64,000 nt of DNA from Strigamia acuminata. Taxonomy: Eukaryota; Arthropoda; Chilopoda; Geophilomorpha; Linotaeniidae. The translations under genes were made by a program, and so were the position numbers. Position 1 is the first letter of the stretch; every line of letters starts with the position of its first letter. The notes under the pieces were generated by a model. The model did no database searches. It had not been told where the DNA came from and saw nothing but the letters and a program-made list of their open reading frames with translations. Where the stretch lies: NCBI GenBank assembly GCA_949358305.1, contig OX442314.1, forward strand, positions 14,377,060 through 14,441,059, written 5' to 3'. Shown here piece after piece: positions 12,732 to 22,647 of this stretch.

Positions 12732-13831
12732 TTATAACGCCATCATGCTCATTTTTTGGCTCCACGCACCATTTGCAATTCTACAATCGCCTTTCAATTT
12801 CTTTTCGAGCAGCAGATATTTCTGCGCCGCTTCTTCCCTTTGTCTAAAGACTCGAATTTATTAATTATTCAAAAAAAAAATATATCATTACGTTCACCTA
12901 CCTCAAAAGTCTGAATTCGATCACTTTTAAACAGGACTGAAGTTCGTCACACTTTTTATTGTACTCTTTAACCTCTTCTTCGGAAAAATTCGCTCCATTC
13001 TCCTTAAAATTTTCCTGCATTTGTTTTAACACTTGCAGTTCCTAAGCCAAAATGTTTGTCTAGAAAAAGTCTGCAGAAAATCCGAAACACGACTCACTCT
13101 TTCGTGATGTCTCTGGATGATGTTGAACTGCTCCAAGAGTTGCGCTTTGTAGTCGTTGAGACACGTATCCATTACAAGTTGGGCCTGTCTCAACGTTAGA
13201 TGAGGCGGATTGCAATCAAACTGAATGAAATACGGCAACAGATAGTCCTGATCTTTCTCTTGGCTTTGTCGATCTTCGATTTCTTGTTGCAGCTAAAACG
13301 AAACATCGATAATTAAGCACAGATTTAGTGTAAAAATATCTAGATATTTTTACTTTCGCCAATCTTGCTTTTCGAACAGCCTGGTTACGAGCGCTGTTGT
13401 AAGGCGAAACTTCGATATTACAGCCCGATTCTTCGTGAAATCTTTCACTCAATAAGTTTTGAAGCTGCAATCGATATCCTCATTACATTTGCTGCACTCA
13501 TTTACCATGTTTACATGTACTCAGTTTTCCAGAAAAGTTAAAATACGGATTTTTTTTATCATGTCCCTAGTTTCGTATCGTATTTTTAGCTCATTTCACA
13601 ATCTGCCTCGCACAACGGGGATTTAGTTTTCCAAATAAGTCTGTCTTTTCTGGAAAACTTATCCAGATAAGTGGGTACATGTAAACAAACATGGTATGTG
13701 TCTCGCACTACACTGGTACCTCGACCTCGTCGTCTCTAATCCGATGTAATGTACGCGTTTCTCGTTGGGTAAACTCAAATAAAATCATGTAAGCCTCTAA
13801 TCTAGACAGTCGCTTTGCTTCAGGGTCGGCC

Positions 13832-13866
<35 letters not shown>

Positions 13867-16312
13867 GGATTGTTAAAATCTTTAGTTACCTGGAACTCCT
13901 TCATAGATTCGAGAGAAAATTCTTTGTGGTAATCTCGTCGTGCACTTTCCATGGGTTTAGCAAATTCTCTCCAGCTAGCAGATATTTTTGATTCTTCACG
14001 ATGATAAATTACCAGGATTTTAGCTTCCGTTATTTTGTAAATAACTTCTGCGTAGTCTTCGTTAGCATTCTTATCTTCATTTCTGTCAAATTTCTCATGA
14101 ATTTTCTGCAAAATAACGGTAAATCAGTAAAATTCGCAAACAAAATTGGGCTCGTTTTACTAAAATAGTTCGCTGTGTCGTCGATGCTGGTCCAAACTTT
14201 TTAATTCTCACACCAAACCACGTGTGTCTGTAATTAAGAAAGTCCATTCTGCCGTAATACTCATCAAACATTTCCTCTTGCGAAACTTGTCTTTTTACAA
14301 GCCCGTCCGCTCTGTTTTCAAAATAAAACACCAACATTCGATCACCTTGTATTCCAGGATCCGAAGCTTTGTACATGTGCTCTAAAATATATATATTTAT
14401 ATTTATTTAAAACCTTGTCTCGCATTAATATATATATTATTAGTTACCTTTTAATGCTTGACTTTGACCATGTTTGTAATAATCCGTCACTCTACCGGTT
14501 ACGTGATCGTGGACTCGCTTGTACAATTTATCAGCTCGGTGTTTAAAATCTTCTTCAACAGTCTGTAATTCTCTTCTATCCCAAGTTTTGTAAAAACAAA
14601 CTCTCTTTACAATTCCGTCCTTCGTTTCGTATTCATTGAATCCTTCCACTTTTGTATATTTGAACAATTTTGTCTTTTTTTCCGAAGGAAATCGACTTTG
14701 CAAATCTATTTTTCACATTATACAAAAAAATAACACTCGTGAAAAATCGACACAACTGATTTTAAACCACTTTTAGAAGTGATGATAAAAGCCTGAGCCC
14801 ACGATGCTGGCATATCGAATTTCTCTTGAGCCAACGGCAACTGTGGCATCGACTCCATCTCCTCTATCAAATCACTCGGTGTTGCGAGAGTTACGGGAAC
14901 ATAAGGCAAAAAACATTCCCACATTCCACTATCAGTAAAGTTGAATAACAAGTCCTGCGAACCAAAACCGCCTTTTTTAATTTAATTCTTTGAAAACTTC
15001 ACTCATAAATCAAATTCTGCGACCTTTACGCCTTCTTTACAATGCTGCATATTAACCCAGTAGTTTTCGTTATTCCAAATACTTTCAATACCCAAGTATT
15101 TGTCGGTATTTAAAGATATTTTCCATCCTAACACTGGTTCAATAAAGAAATCTTCAGGAACTTCCCGTTTGCCACCTTTTACCATCACCCAACTGTGAAC
15201 TCGCTGTCCGTAAAGCGGATCGTGGGGTGGTTTCGTCAATTCCTTCAGCAATAATTAGCGAGGTGTAACAACTATTCTGATAATTATCATCGGTTTTATA
15301 CCCGTTCCCGTTCCTTCTCCTTCTTAGCTTCTTCCAGTCTTTCCAACCTTCTGACTGAATTTTCACGCCGCGTAAGCAACTCCTCAAAAGTGCTTTTTAA
15401 CTCGGCTTTTACGCCCTTTACTACGTATTTGCCCGGTGGTTTTTCTTCAACCACGGGCACAACCTACAAAATCGCTATTAAAATTACCGCAAATCAATTT
15501 ATAGCAACATCATTTACTTCTTCCTCTTCGATAATAACCGGTGCATCCTCTCTCTCCGTGATATCCGAACATATGGCTTCAGTAGCATAACCGTTGACAA
15601 TGTACGCATCGTAACCCATTCCCAAGAGTAGGGAACACAGGAAGGTGCTGTATTCGAAGCAGTTTCCTTTTTTGCGTTTGTGGACGGTCCAGGGATCCAG
15701 TAAACGACTGGGCTAATAAATGCAAACCGCACAATTGGCTTAGTTTAATATTATTTTTTGTTTAAAATTTATTGTCCACTTTCTTACCACACTTGTGGGA
15801 TTTTCCAGTTTTTCAAAGTTTAAGAAATCAGCCACAAATTGTGAACAACCGACCCAATTGTCTAGTTCTTCATATGGTACAGCCGTGGGTCGAATTGTCG
15901 TGCAAACAACTTTCTAGCAATTAAAAATAGAAAAGAGAAAGTAATTTTAATTTTTTTTTTAATTTTTAATTTTTTTAAAATTTTAACCTCAATCCCAGCT
16001 GCATTTTCCGCTGTTAAAAATGGGGTTTTCCGATCTTGGTACAAGTATGAAAACTGTCGGCAAAAGTTTCTGACGAACAGAATTAAATGTTTCTCTCTCG
16101 GGCTGTTGCTGACATAGGTGGTCGATAATAAATCATTTGGGAGTCCTAATCTGAAAGGAAAACATCGGTTTCGTTTCGTAATTAAAATCGCATAGTTGGG
16201 CCACTTACTTTGAAAGTCGTAGACTTATTTCTAACGAGTTGGTAAATTTTGAGTCACCCGTTGAGATTTTGGCGAGCAAACTGCTCTCAGGGATGCTGCC
16301 GAGCCCGGTCAT
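12732..16312 (-). CDS. DRC7: Dynein regulatory complex subunit 7 (DRC7/CCDC135, lobo)
   Basis: Linker subunit of the nexin-dynein regulatory complex in motile cilia and sperm flagella; the Drosophila homologue lost boys is needed for sperm storage (family knowledge). Seen, N to C: MTGLGSIPESS in exon 1; REKHLILFVRNFCRQFSYLY; the transglutaminase-like core GNCFEYSTFLCSLLLGMGYD; DPLYGQRVHSWVMVKGGKRE; VPEDFFIEP; LGIESIWNNENYWVNMQ; FDMPASWAQ; DGLVKRQVSQEEMFDEYYGR; MDFLNYRHTWFGVRIKK; and a C-terminal coiled coil ending KYLLLEKKL. At least a dozen short exons. One intron (13465-13717) is almost entirely a MITE and another carries an (ATT)n run. The ATG at 16312 lies 36 bp from an X-box. Identity is secure; some exon ends are inferred. 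Confidence 0.93.
13505..13694. mobile_element. 190-bp MITE with terminal inverted repeats and TA duplication, in DRC7 intron
   Basis: The left end CCATGTTTACATGTAC and right end GTACATGTAAACAAACATGG are inverted copies. A second inner pair, AGTTTTCCAGAAAAG versus CTTTTCTGGAAAACT, extends the repeat. TA dinucleotides flank both ends (13503-13504 and 13695-13696), as expected for Tc1/mariner-superfamily insertion. No coding capacity. It accounts for most of the host intron, which would otherwise be about 60 bp like its neighbours. Confidence 0.8.
13832..13865. repeat. (TAA)n microsatellite in DRC7 intron
   Basis: About eleven uninterrupted TAA units next to a splice acceptor of DRC7; read on the minus strand this is (TTA)n inside the pyrimidine-tract region. 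Likely length-polymorphic. Confidence 0.9.
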
Positions 16313-16767
16313 TTTACGTTTTGTAAAGAAAACGTTCAAATTTTAACGTTGCCATGGTAATAATAAACAAATTTAAGTTACCAACCTTACTACCAGATGT
16401 CGTGTAGTTGAGAACGTAATCTGTGATCCGGGCAGCAGGCTGAACTAAAACTCTTAAGATTCCATCAGTCGAAATAACTAATGTCAAAAACTCGGAAAAA
16501 TAGCTCATTTCTAACAAGTAGAAAACTTTATTATAATAATAATAATAATTAAAATAAAAAAATTGAAAAAATAAAAAATAAAAAAATGGGCAGTCAATAA
16601 ACTCTATATTGAATTTCTTTCCTAAAATTAATTTAATGTTAAGTTAACAAGCCTGGTATCAATCTAAACTACAAATTAGGTACGATTTTATATATATACA
16701 AAACAAATTGTATCACTTAAAACAAAAAAGTCTCAAACGTGTGGCGCAAAAATGATTTCCATATTTA
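16313..16767. other. Gap between DRC7 start and serpin 3' end, with an unexplained 64-codon ORF
   Basis: A minus-strand ORF runs from an ATG at about 16508 to a TAA at 16314-16316, one base before the DRC7 ATG (MSYFSEFLTLVISTDG...). I recognise no family. It covers the X-box, so it is probably promoter sequence open by chance, or a 5'UTR uORF. The rest is A/T-rich and contains the likely serpin 3'UTR. Confidence 0.4.
16348..16361. promoter_or_regulatory. RFX X-box upstream of DRC7
   Basis: GTTGCCATGGTAAT matches the RFX X-box consensus (GTNRCC-spacer-RGYAAC) except at the final base. It lies 36 bp upstream of the DRC7 ATG. RFX factors control ciliary genes across animals, which fits an axonemal gene. 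Confidence 0.75.
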
Positions 16768-19118
16768 TTAAGAGATCGGTTTTATCGAGGCGTTTTTCGT
16801 CGTCGTCGTTGTCGTTGAAGATTTGTTCTCTGATGAACTATCCACCAAATTTTTCACATGTCCAATGAAGAGTACAGTTTTGGTGACTTTATCTTGAATG
16901 AAAAACATGAACGGGTGATCAGCACGGAAAATCGTCTCAGACTGCATCATGCGCCCTCGGATCGTGATTGCCGACACGGCAGCCGCTTTGGTTCCTTTTT
17001 CGTTCACCTCCAAAAACGACTTGTGTACCACATCCGAAACGAACAAATCTTTGGTATTGCTGATGGCGGACAAATCACATTTCCCTTGGAAAAACAAATC
17101 TCTGATCCCCATGTGAGCCAGAACGGGCTTTAAACGAACATTCTGCTCGAGACGAAACTTCGGCAACAAAACGGTCACATTCTGCGGCACGACGAACGAT
17201 TCGGGCGAATAAAATATCTGCGGATAATGCAAAAGATCGCGACGCATTTTATCCAGACCATCGGGCGCATCGGGCAACAGCAGATACATGGCCAAATGGC
17301 GGCCACGGTACGGCAACTCCAGCAAACTGCTTTGCAAGTCGTCCAGTTGAGCGTAGCCGAATTCCGCTTGCGTGTACATCATCGGAGTGGAAATTTCGTG
17401 GGTCGGGGTCGGGAAAAACGGCCTGGGTTGAGTGCGCTCCGCGTCGAATTGAGTCGTCCAGTCGCCCTTGAAGTAGACGGCGTTCATCAATAAAAGTCGG
17501 GTTTGTCGGTCCACGGAACCGGAAGTCATCAACTCGGAGATGCGATTTCGAGTGGCTCGTGCGGCCCACGAATTAATGGCCTTGGTGGCCGATTCGGCGC
17601 GACTGAAATCCAGGGATTGGACGTCACTAAGGTGATAGCGTCGTAAGTTGTGTCTGAAGTCAGGAAGGACGTCGTAACCGTTTTGGAGAAAAACACGATT
17701 CGCCACGGCGAGGACGTAGGAGCGTGTCGCTCGGTTCATGGACGAAAGAGCATCACGAATAGACTCGCGTACTCCCGGAGTGTCCAAGGTGTTCCAGTGT
17801 AGCACACGAAGCATTTGCGAAGCGGTGTCGCCTCGTGCCCCTTCCAGGGTCAGCGCGAGAACCGACGCAACACTGAAGGGTGAAAGAAGGACGTTGCCGT
17901 CATTGCTTTCTACCGATACTCGGTCGTAGAGATCGTATATGAAACTAAATCCCGATTCGTCGTCGTATGTTGAATGTGATTCGTTTTCTTCACTTCTCGC
18001 CACCGAGTTGTTTTCGGCGCCATTCACGCCAGCTAAATCAAAATAAATGGAAAATTATAGAATAAAATTACAATTTTTTCCTTTTTCTCATCAAAATAGA
18101 CGACGGATGACGTCATCAATTCGAAAATTCAGACACATTATGTGGGATTTTGTATTGTTTTTATATATTTACCCTTAATTTCCAACCATGTGAGTAAAAT
18201 TACAGTAAATTTCAGTAAAATGAGGGTTTATGAACCCGGGTAGAGAGGTCTTTAAAAAAGGTAACAAAATATCCGGTAACGTAATAATAGAAAATCGCTC
18301 GCTACTGACCTACAAAAGAATTGACAAGAAAAAATGCAGCAGACCGACACCTTGGCTTTTGTATCGGTACATTATAGATGCAGAAGGGTTCGTTCAACTC
18401 ATAAAAAATTTATGAGAAAAGTTTTTAGCTTCATTTTGTTAATAAAAACAATAGTGAAATCTGTGGGATTTGTTATGGGGATTTCTCTCGAAAAAAATCC
18501 TCCCCATCTTGCTCTACAGCTTTAGGCAATGTTTTGTGTCCATCGAGGTCAGGTTGGGGCAACCGTGAAATGTTAACTTACCGCAATAATTACTATCACA
18601 CGTGGATTATAAAGCAAAAATCACACAAATCCGGGATTTTGTAATAAAAAATATTTTTTTTTTCTCTAAAAATTTAAAAATTTCAATTTTTTTTTCCAAA
18701 AAAAAATATTATAAAATAATAATAATAATAATAATGCAAAAAAATGATGATGTAATACGGATTTGACCATTAACCTCAAACATTTGCCCTCCAAAAAGCA
18801 TTCCAATTGGACAATGTCAATAAAAAAAGGAGTTTTTAAGAATGTGGGATGTTGAATTTTCATCTTTTTACTCTATAAATAATTCACTATCTAATTTGAC
18901 TATTGTCATATAGGAAAAAGGAACAAAGGAATTAAATTTCTATTCTTTATGTATCGGATTGGAGCCGTTACAATCCAGCCATTGACATACATTTGTTTTA
19001 AAAAGATTAAATTTAGAATATAAAAAATTATTGATAAAAAAGTTGTCAAACTAGAATTAGAAATAAAATTGAATTGAATTTTACCTGTGATGACTAAGAA
19101 GAGGACGAAGATGATCAT
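16768..19118 (-). CDS. Secreted inhibitory serpin, P1 Arg, 2 exons, 432 aa
   Basis: Serine protease inhibitor of the serpin fold, acting outside the cell by suicide trapping of a protease. Exon 1 (19085-19118) encodes the hydrophobic start MIIFVLFLVITA of a signal peptide. A 1.05-kb intron separates it from exon 2 (16768-18032), joined at a phase-1 GT-AG junction; the total is 1299 nt. Serpin motifs: NVLLSPFSVASVLALTLEGA, NAVYFKGDW, LELPYRG, LPKFRLEQ, and the C-terminal DHPFMFFI and LFIGHV. The hinge EKGTKAAAV has small residues at P12-P9, so an inhibitory serpin is expected. Counting 17 residues from the hinge Glu puts P1-P1' at Arg-Met (TIRGR/MM), which predicts trypsin-like targets. The tail beyond the fold is Ser/Thr/Asn-rich. 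Which Drosophila Spn it corresponds to is not clear. Confidence 0.93.
18033..19084 (-). other. Serpin intron 1
   Basis: Intron between the signal-peptide exon and the main serpin exon. AT-rich, with a short (AAT)n run at about 18717-18734 and a perfect 8-bp-arm hairpin CTCATAAA/TTTATGAG at 18398-18416. No gene or recognisable transposon end seen. Confidence 0.7.
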
Positions 19119-19775
19119 TTTTCGATGTTTCGAAGAGCGAGAATGAATTGAAATATAAAAATCCGTTAAACTTTTAGACAACTGACAGTTGAACGGCTGC
19201 GATGCATATGCGGTGTTCCGTCCAGTCCACTGACCGACTTCAACTCGCTAAGATCCGGGGCGCGAGGGGCCGGGCCAATGCGGAAATGGTGTCAACTGTG
19301 ACGCGCGCAACTTACACGGATTTGCCGCGGGCAAAGTCCTGAAGTTTGTTTTCTGACTCTTATGACCCTCTCACCTGTGAACCTCCTTCTCCGTGTCCGT
19401 TCGCTCCCAGCATTAGTGTGGAAATGAATCACACGATGAGATATTACCGTGTGAATGTGATTATTAAATACAGAAAAGTAATGAAACAAGTGTGTATGGG
19501 AAGTAAAACTTCAGGGGCTTTTGATTGGTGGTTGATGATGAGTTTCCGAAATTCGTCACCAGTTGTTTATCTGGCGCTGTCGGGTTTGCTCGGTATGAGA
19601 AAAGAAAAACATAACGTACATAAGGGTAAAAGATTTTTTGTTTCTTTCCGTTTTCGTGTGATTAGTCGTTTATCTTCCGTGATTTATCGCTCGATTGTGT
19701 TGGTGTTTTCTTTTTATTTATTTTTAAGAACAAAAGTGACATGTTGATTGATATTTACTGTATTTTGTAGAAAAT
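19119..19775. other. Divergent promoter region of serpin (-) and Sirt2 (+)
   Basis: A GC-rich patch at about 19200-19340 (GGGGCGCGAGGGGCCGGGCC at 19257-19276) contrasts with the AT-rich surroundings and probably marks the core promoter area. The Sirt2 start codon follows an acceptor (TTTTGTAG at 19763-19770), so Sirt2 has a 5'UTR exon here. Short ORFs in this stretch look like chance. Confidence 0.5.
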
Positions 19776-22363
19776 ATGGAAAATACTGGCCGTGATAGTA
19801 ATCACAGCAGTGATGACGTGAGTTATGTAATTTTTTAATAATAGAATACAGATTGTATTAAAAACCTTTTTATATTGTTCATTTTTAGGATAATGCTGCA
19901 GAAGCGAGTGGAAGTATAGCATAAAGATAGCTTTATTTTATTTTGAAGTTATCATTAAACTGTTAAGTGATTTTATTTTAGTTCAGTCACTTTTGGATTT
20001 ATTTGCTAAGAAACTGGGTTTCTCCACGAAAGAAGATCAAACGCCACCAGAAAAATTACTAGACGAAGTGTCTTTTGATGGGATAGTTAATTACATCAAG
20101 AAAGGCATGTGTAAAAACATAATTGTTTTAACTGGAGCTGGAGTTTCCACGTGTAAGTTTGTTTTTGATATGAAAACTAGGGATTCTGGCCGAGAAATTC
20201 CAGGGAATTGTCGTACTTTTTATGTCTCGAGTCCTGAGAGTGAACTGACGAGTTCTTGATGAAACTCTAGAAATTTTACGTTTGAGTTTTCGAATAATTA
20301 TAAGGAAATAGAAATACAGTGAAAGCTGTTTTATCCGGCATTGTAATTGGAAAGCTTTAATAGCCTGAATATTCTTATTACCCATGTTAGCTATGAGACT
20401 GCACCAATTACATCTGGTGCTTTTGTTCTTGTGAGCATTACAGAAGCAAAAAACAAATTGAAAAAGTGAAAACCTTAAAAAAAAATAAAATTTTGCTTTT
20501 TTGATTTCATTCTAATTGTATTGCAATTTTTTTGATACTTTTAGTGTCCGATGCATTATCTGGAAAATTCTAATATCCGGTCTTAACTTTGTGGGTTAAA
20601 ACTGCTTTTAGTGTACAACCATGGACAAAAAAAAACTTCCCCTAAATACTAGCTGCAGTCAAGAAGTCGTGTTTTAGGTGTTTCTGGTGTTTGTATGTTT
20701 GTTTGTTTTTGTATCTTTTAACATCACAAAACAAAAACACATACACCTATAATACTTAAAACACGACTTTTTGTATGCAGCTACGAGTAGTGTAAAATCA
20801 CTGTACAGAAGAGAAGTTTTTTGTGTACAAAAATAATTAATTTTTAACTGCATTCAATATACCTATACGTCATGTTCCCTTTACTGCAAAAATTGAAGAG
20901 GTGAAGGCGACTAAACGAGTCACGGTCAGAAAGAAAATGCGCGGGGAAACACAAACAAAAGGACATAAAAATCATGCATGAAATCATGTTTATATTGTTT
21001 TTAAAAAATTTCTCGAGTCTCAGGACATTTAAAAGTACTGAAAGCCAGAAATCCTAATGAAAGCCGTTATTTATTTATTGTTTTGTTTTTCAAATACATT
21101 GTAGCTGCAGGCATTCCTGACTTTAGGAGTCCTGGAAGTGGACTCTATGATAACCTACAAAGGTTCGACCTTCCACATCCACAAGCTATTTTCGAAATAT
21201 CATATTTTAAGGAGAATCCACAACCATTTTTTACATTAGCCAAAGAATTATATCCAGGATCGTTTAAGCCCACACCATGTCATTACTTTATTCGATTACT
21301 GCATGAAAAAAATATGTTACTACGCCTCTATACTCAAGTAAAACAAAACGATTACGGAGAAAAATTGTTTTCTATTATTATATCTGTTTTGTTTTAGAAC
21401 ATAGACACACTGGAAAGAATTGCGTTGATCCCGGTAGATAAAATTGTGGAAGCACACGGCACCTTTTATACATCACATTGCATGAATAGAAAATGTGGCA
21501 AAGAATATAGCCTTCCATGGATGCAAGGTAAGCGCAGGTGGTGCTTAGCTTATTTATACTGAAAACAAAATAGCTGCATTCAAAATAGAAAGATTACTGG
21601 AAATGTTCTATTTTCGATATTCTATTTATAGCATAATTTTGTTTTTGCAGAACAAATATTTGCTGATAAATTACCAAAGTGCACGGATTGCAAAACAGTA
21701 GTCAAGCCAGGTAATAAATTAAACCATTAAGAAATAACTAGTATATAATTATTTTTCACATAATATAGATATTGTTTTCTTCGGTGAAAACTTACCCGAC
21801 AGGTTTTACAGCTGTACTCCAAAAGACTTTGCAAAATGCGATTTACTTATTATAATCGGCACTTCGTTGACAGTTCAGCCATTTGCATCACTCGTAGACC
21901 AGTACGCTATAAGCTATATGAATTAAATATAAACAATTTCGTTACTTCGTATACTTTTAAGGGTTCCCGCTAAAACTCCTCGGTTATTAATAAACAAGGA
22001 AAAGGCTGGCCAGGTTAATTACATATTTTGATATCATTTTGCGTTTCATTTTATAAATGAATAGTTTTAGTCTGAAGGCCTGGTTTTTCTCATGGGATTG
22101 GAAGGCGGAATGAAATTTGACGATCCAGATAATTACCGAGATGTGGCTTGGTTAGGAATGTGCGACGATGGTTGCCAGGCTTTAGCTGATGCTATAGGCT
22201 GGGGCGTAAGAAATCAAATATCATCAAATTAATACTTCATATTTTATTTCATTTTACTTTCATGCAGGAGGAATTAAAAGATCTAGTTAAACTGGAGGGA
22301 GAAAGACTAGAAAGAGAAAACTCATCCAACAAAGAGACTGCGGGACCAAGTGCGAAAATTTAA
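19776..22363 (+). CDS. Sirt2: Sirtuin 2, NAD-dependent protein deacetylase
   Basis: Class I sirtuin that removes acetyl groups from tubulin, histones and other lysines using NAD+, mainly in the cytoplasm. Seen: short exon 1 ([14 protein letters not shown]), a 25-nt microexon 19889-19913, exon 19982-20152, then a long intron and the exons from 21105 onward. Motifs: [18 protein letters not shown] (NAD-binding, junction spliced inside the motif), [26 protein letters not shown], catalytic HGTFYTSHC, a zinc module of two Cys pairs (CMNRKC and CTDC), [33 protein letters not shown], and C-terminal [18 protein letters not shown]2/SIRT3-type rather than SIRT1, by these motifs and the short N-terminus. 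The first ATG of the spliced exon is used. Confidence 0.94.
20317..20613. mobile_element. 297-bp pogo/Tigger-like MITE with TA duplication, in Sirt2 intron
   Basis: The left end is CAGTGAAAGCTGTTTTATCC. The right end, reverse-complemented, is CACTAAAAGCAGTTTTAACC, about 80% identical over the first 20 bases. TA flanks both sides (20315-20316, 20614-20615). TTATCCGG-type motifs next to the termini are typical of pogo/jerky-like elements. No ORF, so it is non-autonomous and degenerate. Confidence 0.7.
20616..20840. mobile_element. Foldback (inverted-repeat) element next to the pogo-like MITE
   Basis: The left arm AGCTGCAGTCAAGAAGTCGT (from about 20651) is matched in reverse complement by the sequence up to about 20782, which includes TAAAACACGACTTTTTG and GCAGCT. 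Outer arms ACAAAAAAAAACTTC and GAAGTTTTTTGTGTACA extend the symmetry to about 20616-20836. Exact ends are uncertain. It abuts the 297-bp element, so one may have inserted at the other's edge. Confidence 0.55.
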
Positions 22364-22647
22364 ATACTCTTATTTTAATGAATCAATAATACAGTTTAAC
22401 AAAAGCAAATTAGTGAAATTGTAATAAATTAAAAAAAAAATGTACGCTTAGTATAGAATAAAAATCAATATACAAAAAGTTTGAAATTGTGCACGCGCAG
22501 ATGAATTAATATCATCCATACTTTAGAACTTAAGCTAACGAACCATAAAGCTACAATGTAGTGATAAAATGATTGTTCTACTCTGCCGTTGCAATGTACA
22601 TTAAAGGTCACTTTACAGTTAAATTCGTCACGGTGTAACTTTAACTA

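Noticed and set aside
17227-17493. ORFs antisense to the serpin exon
   Set aside because: Shadow frames of a well-supported serpin coding exon of relatively high GC.
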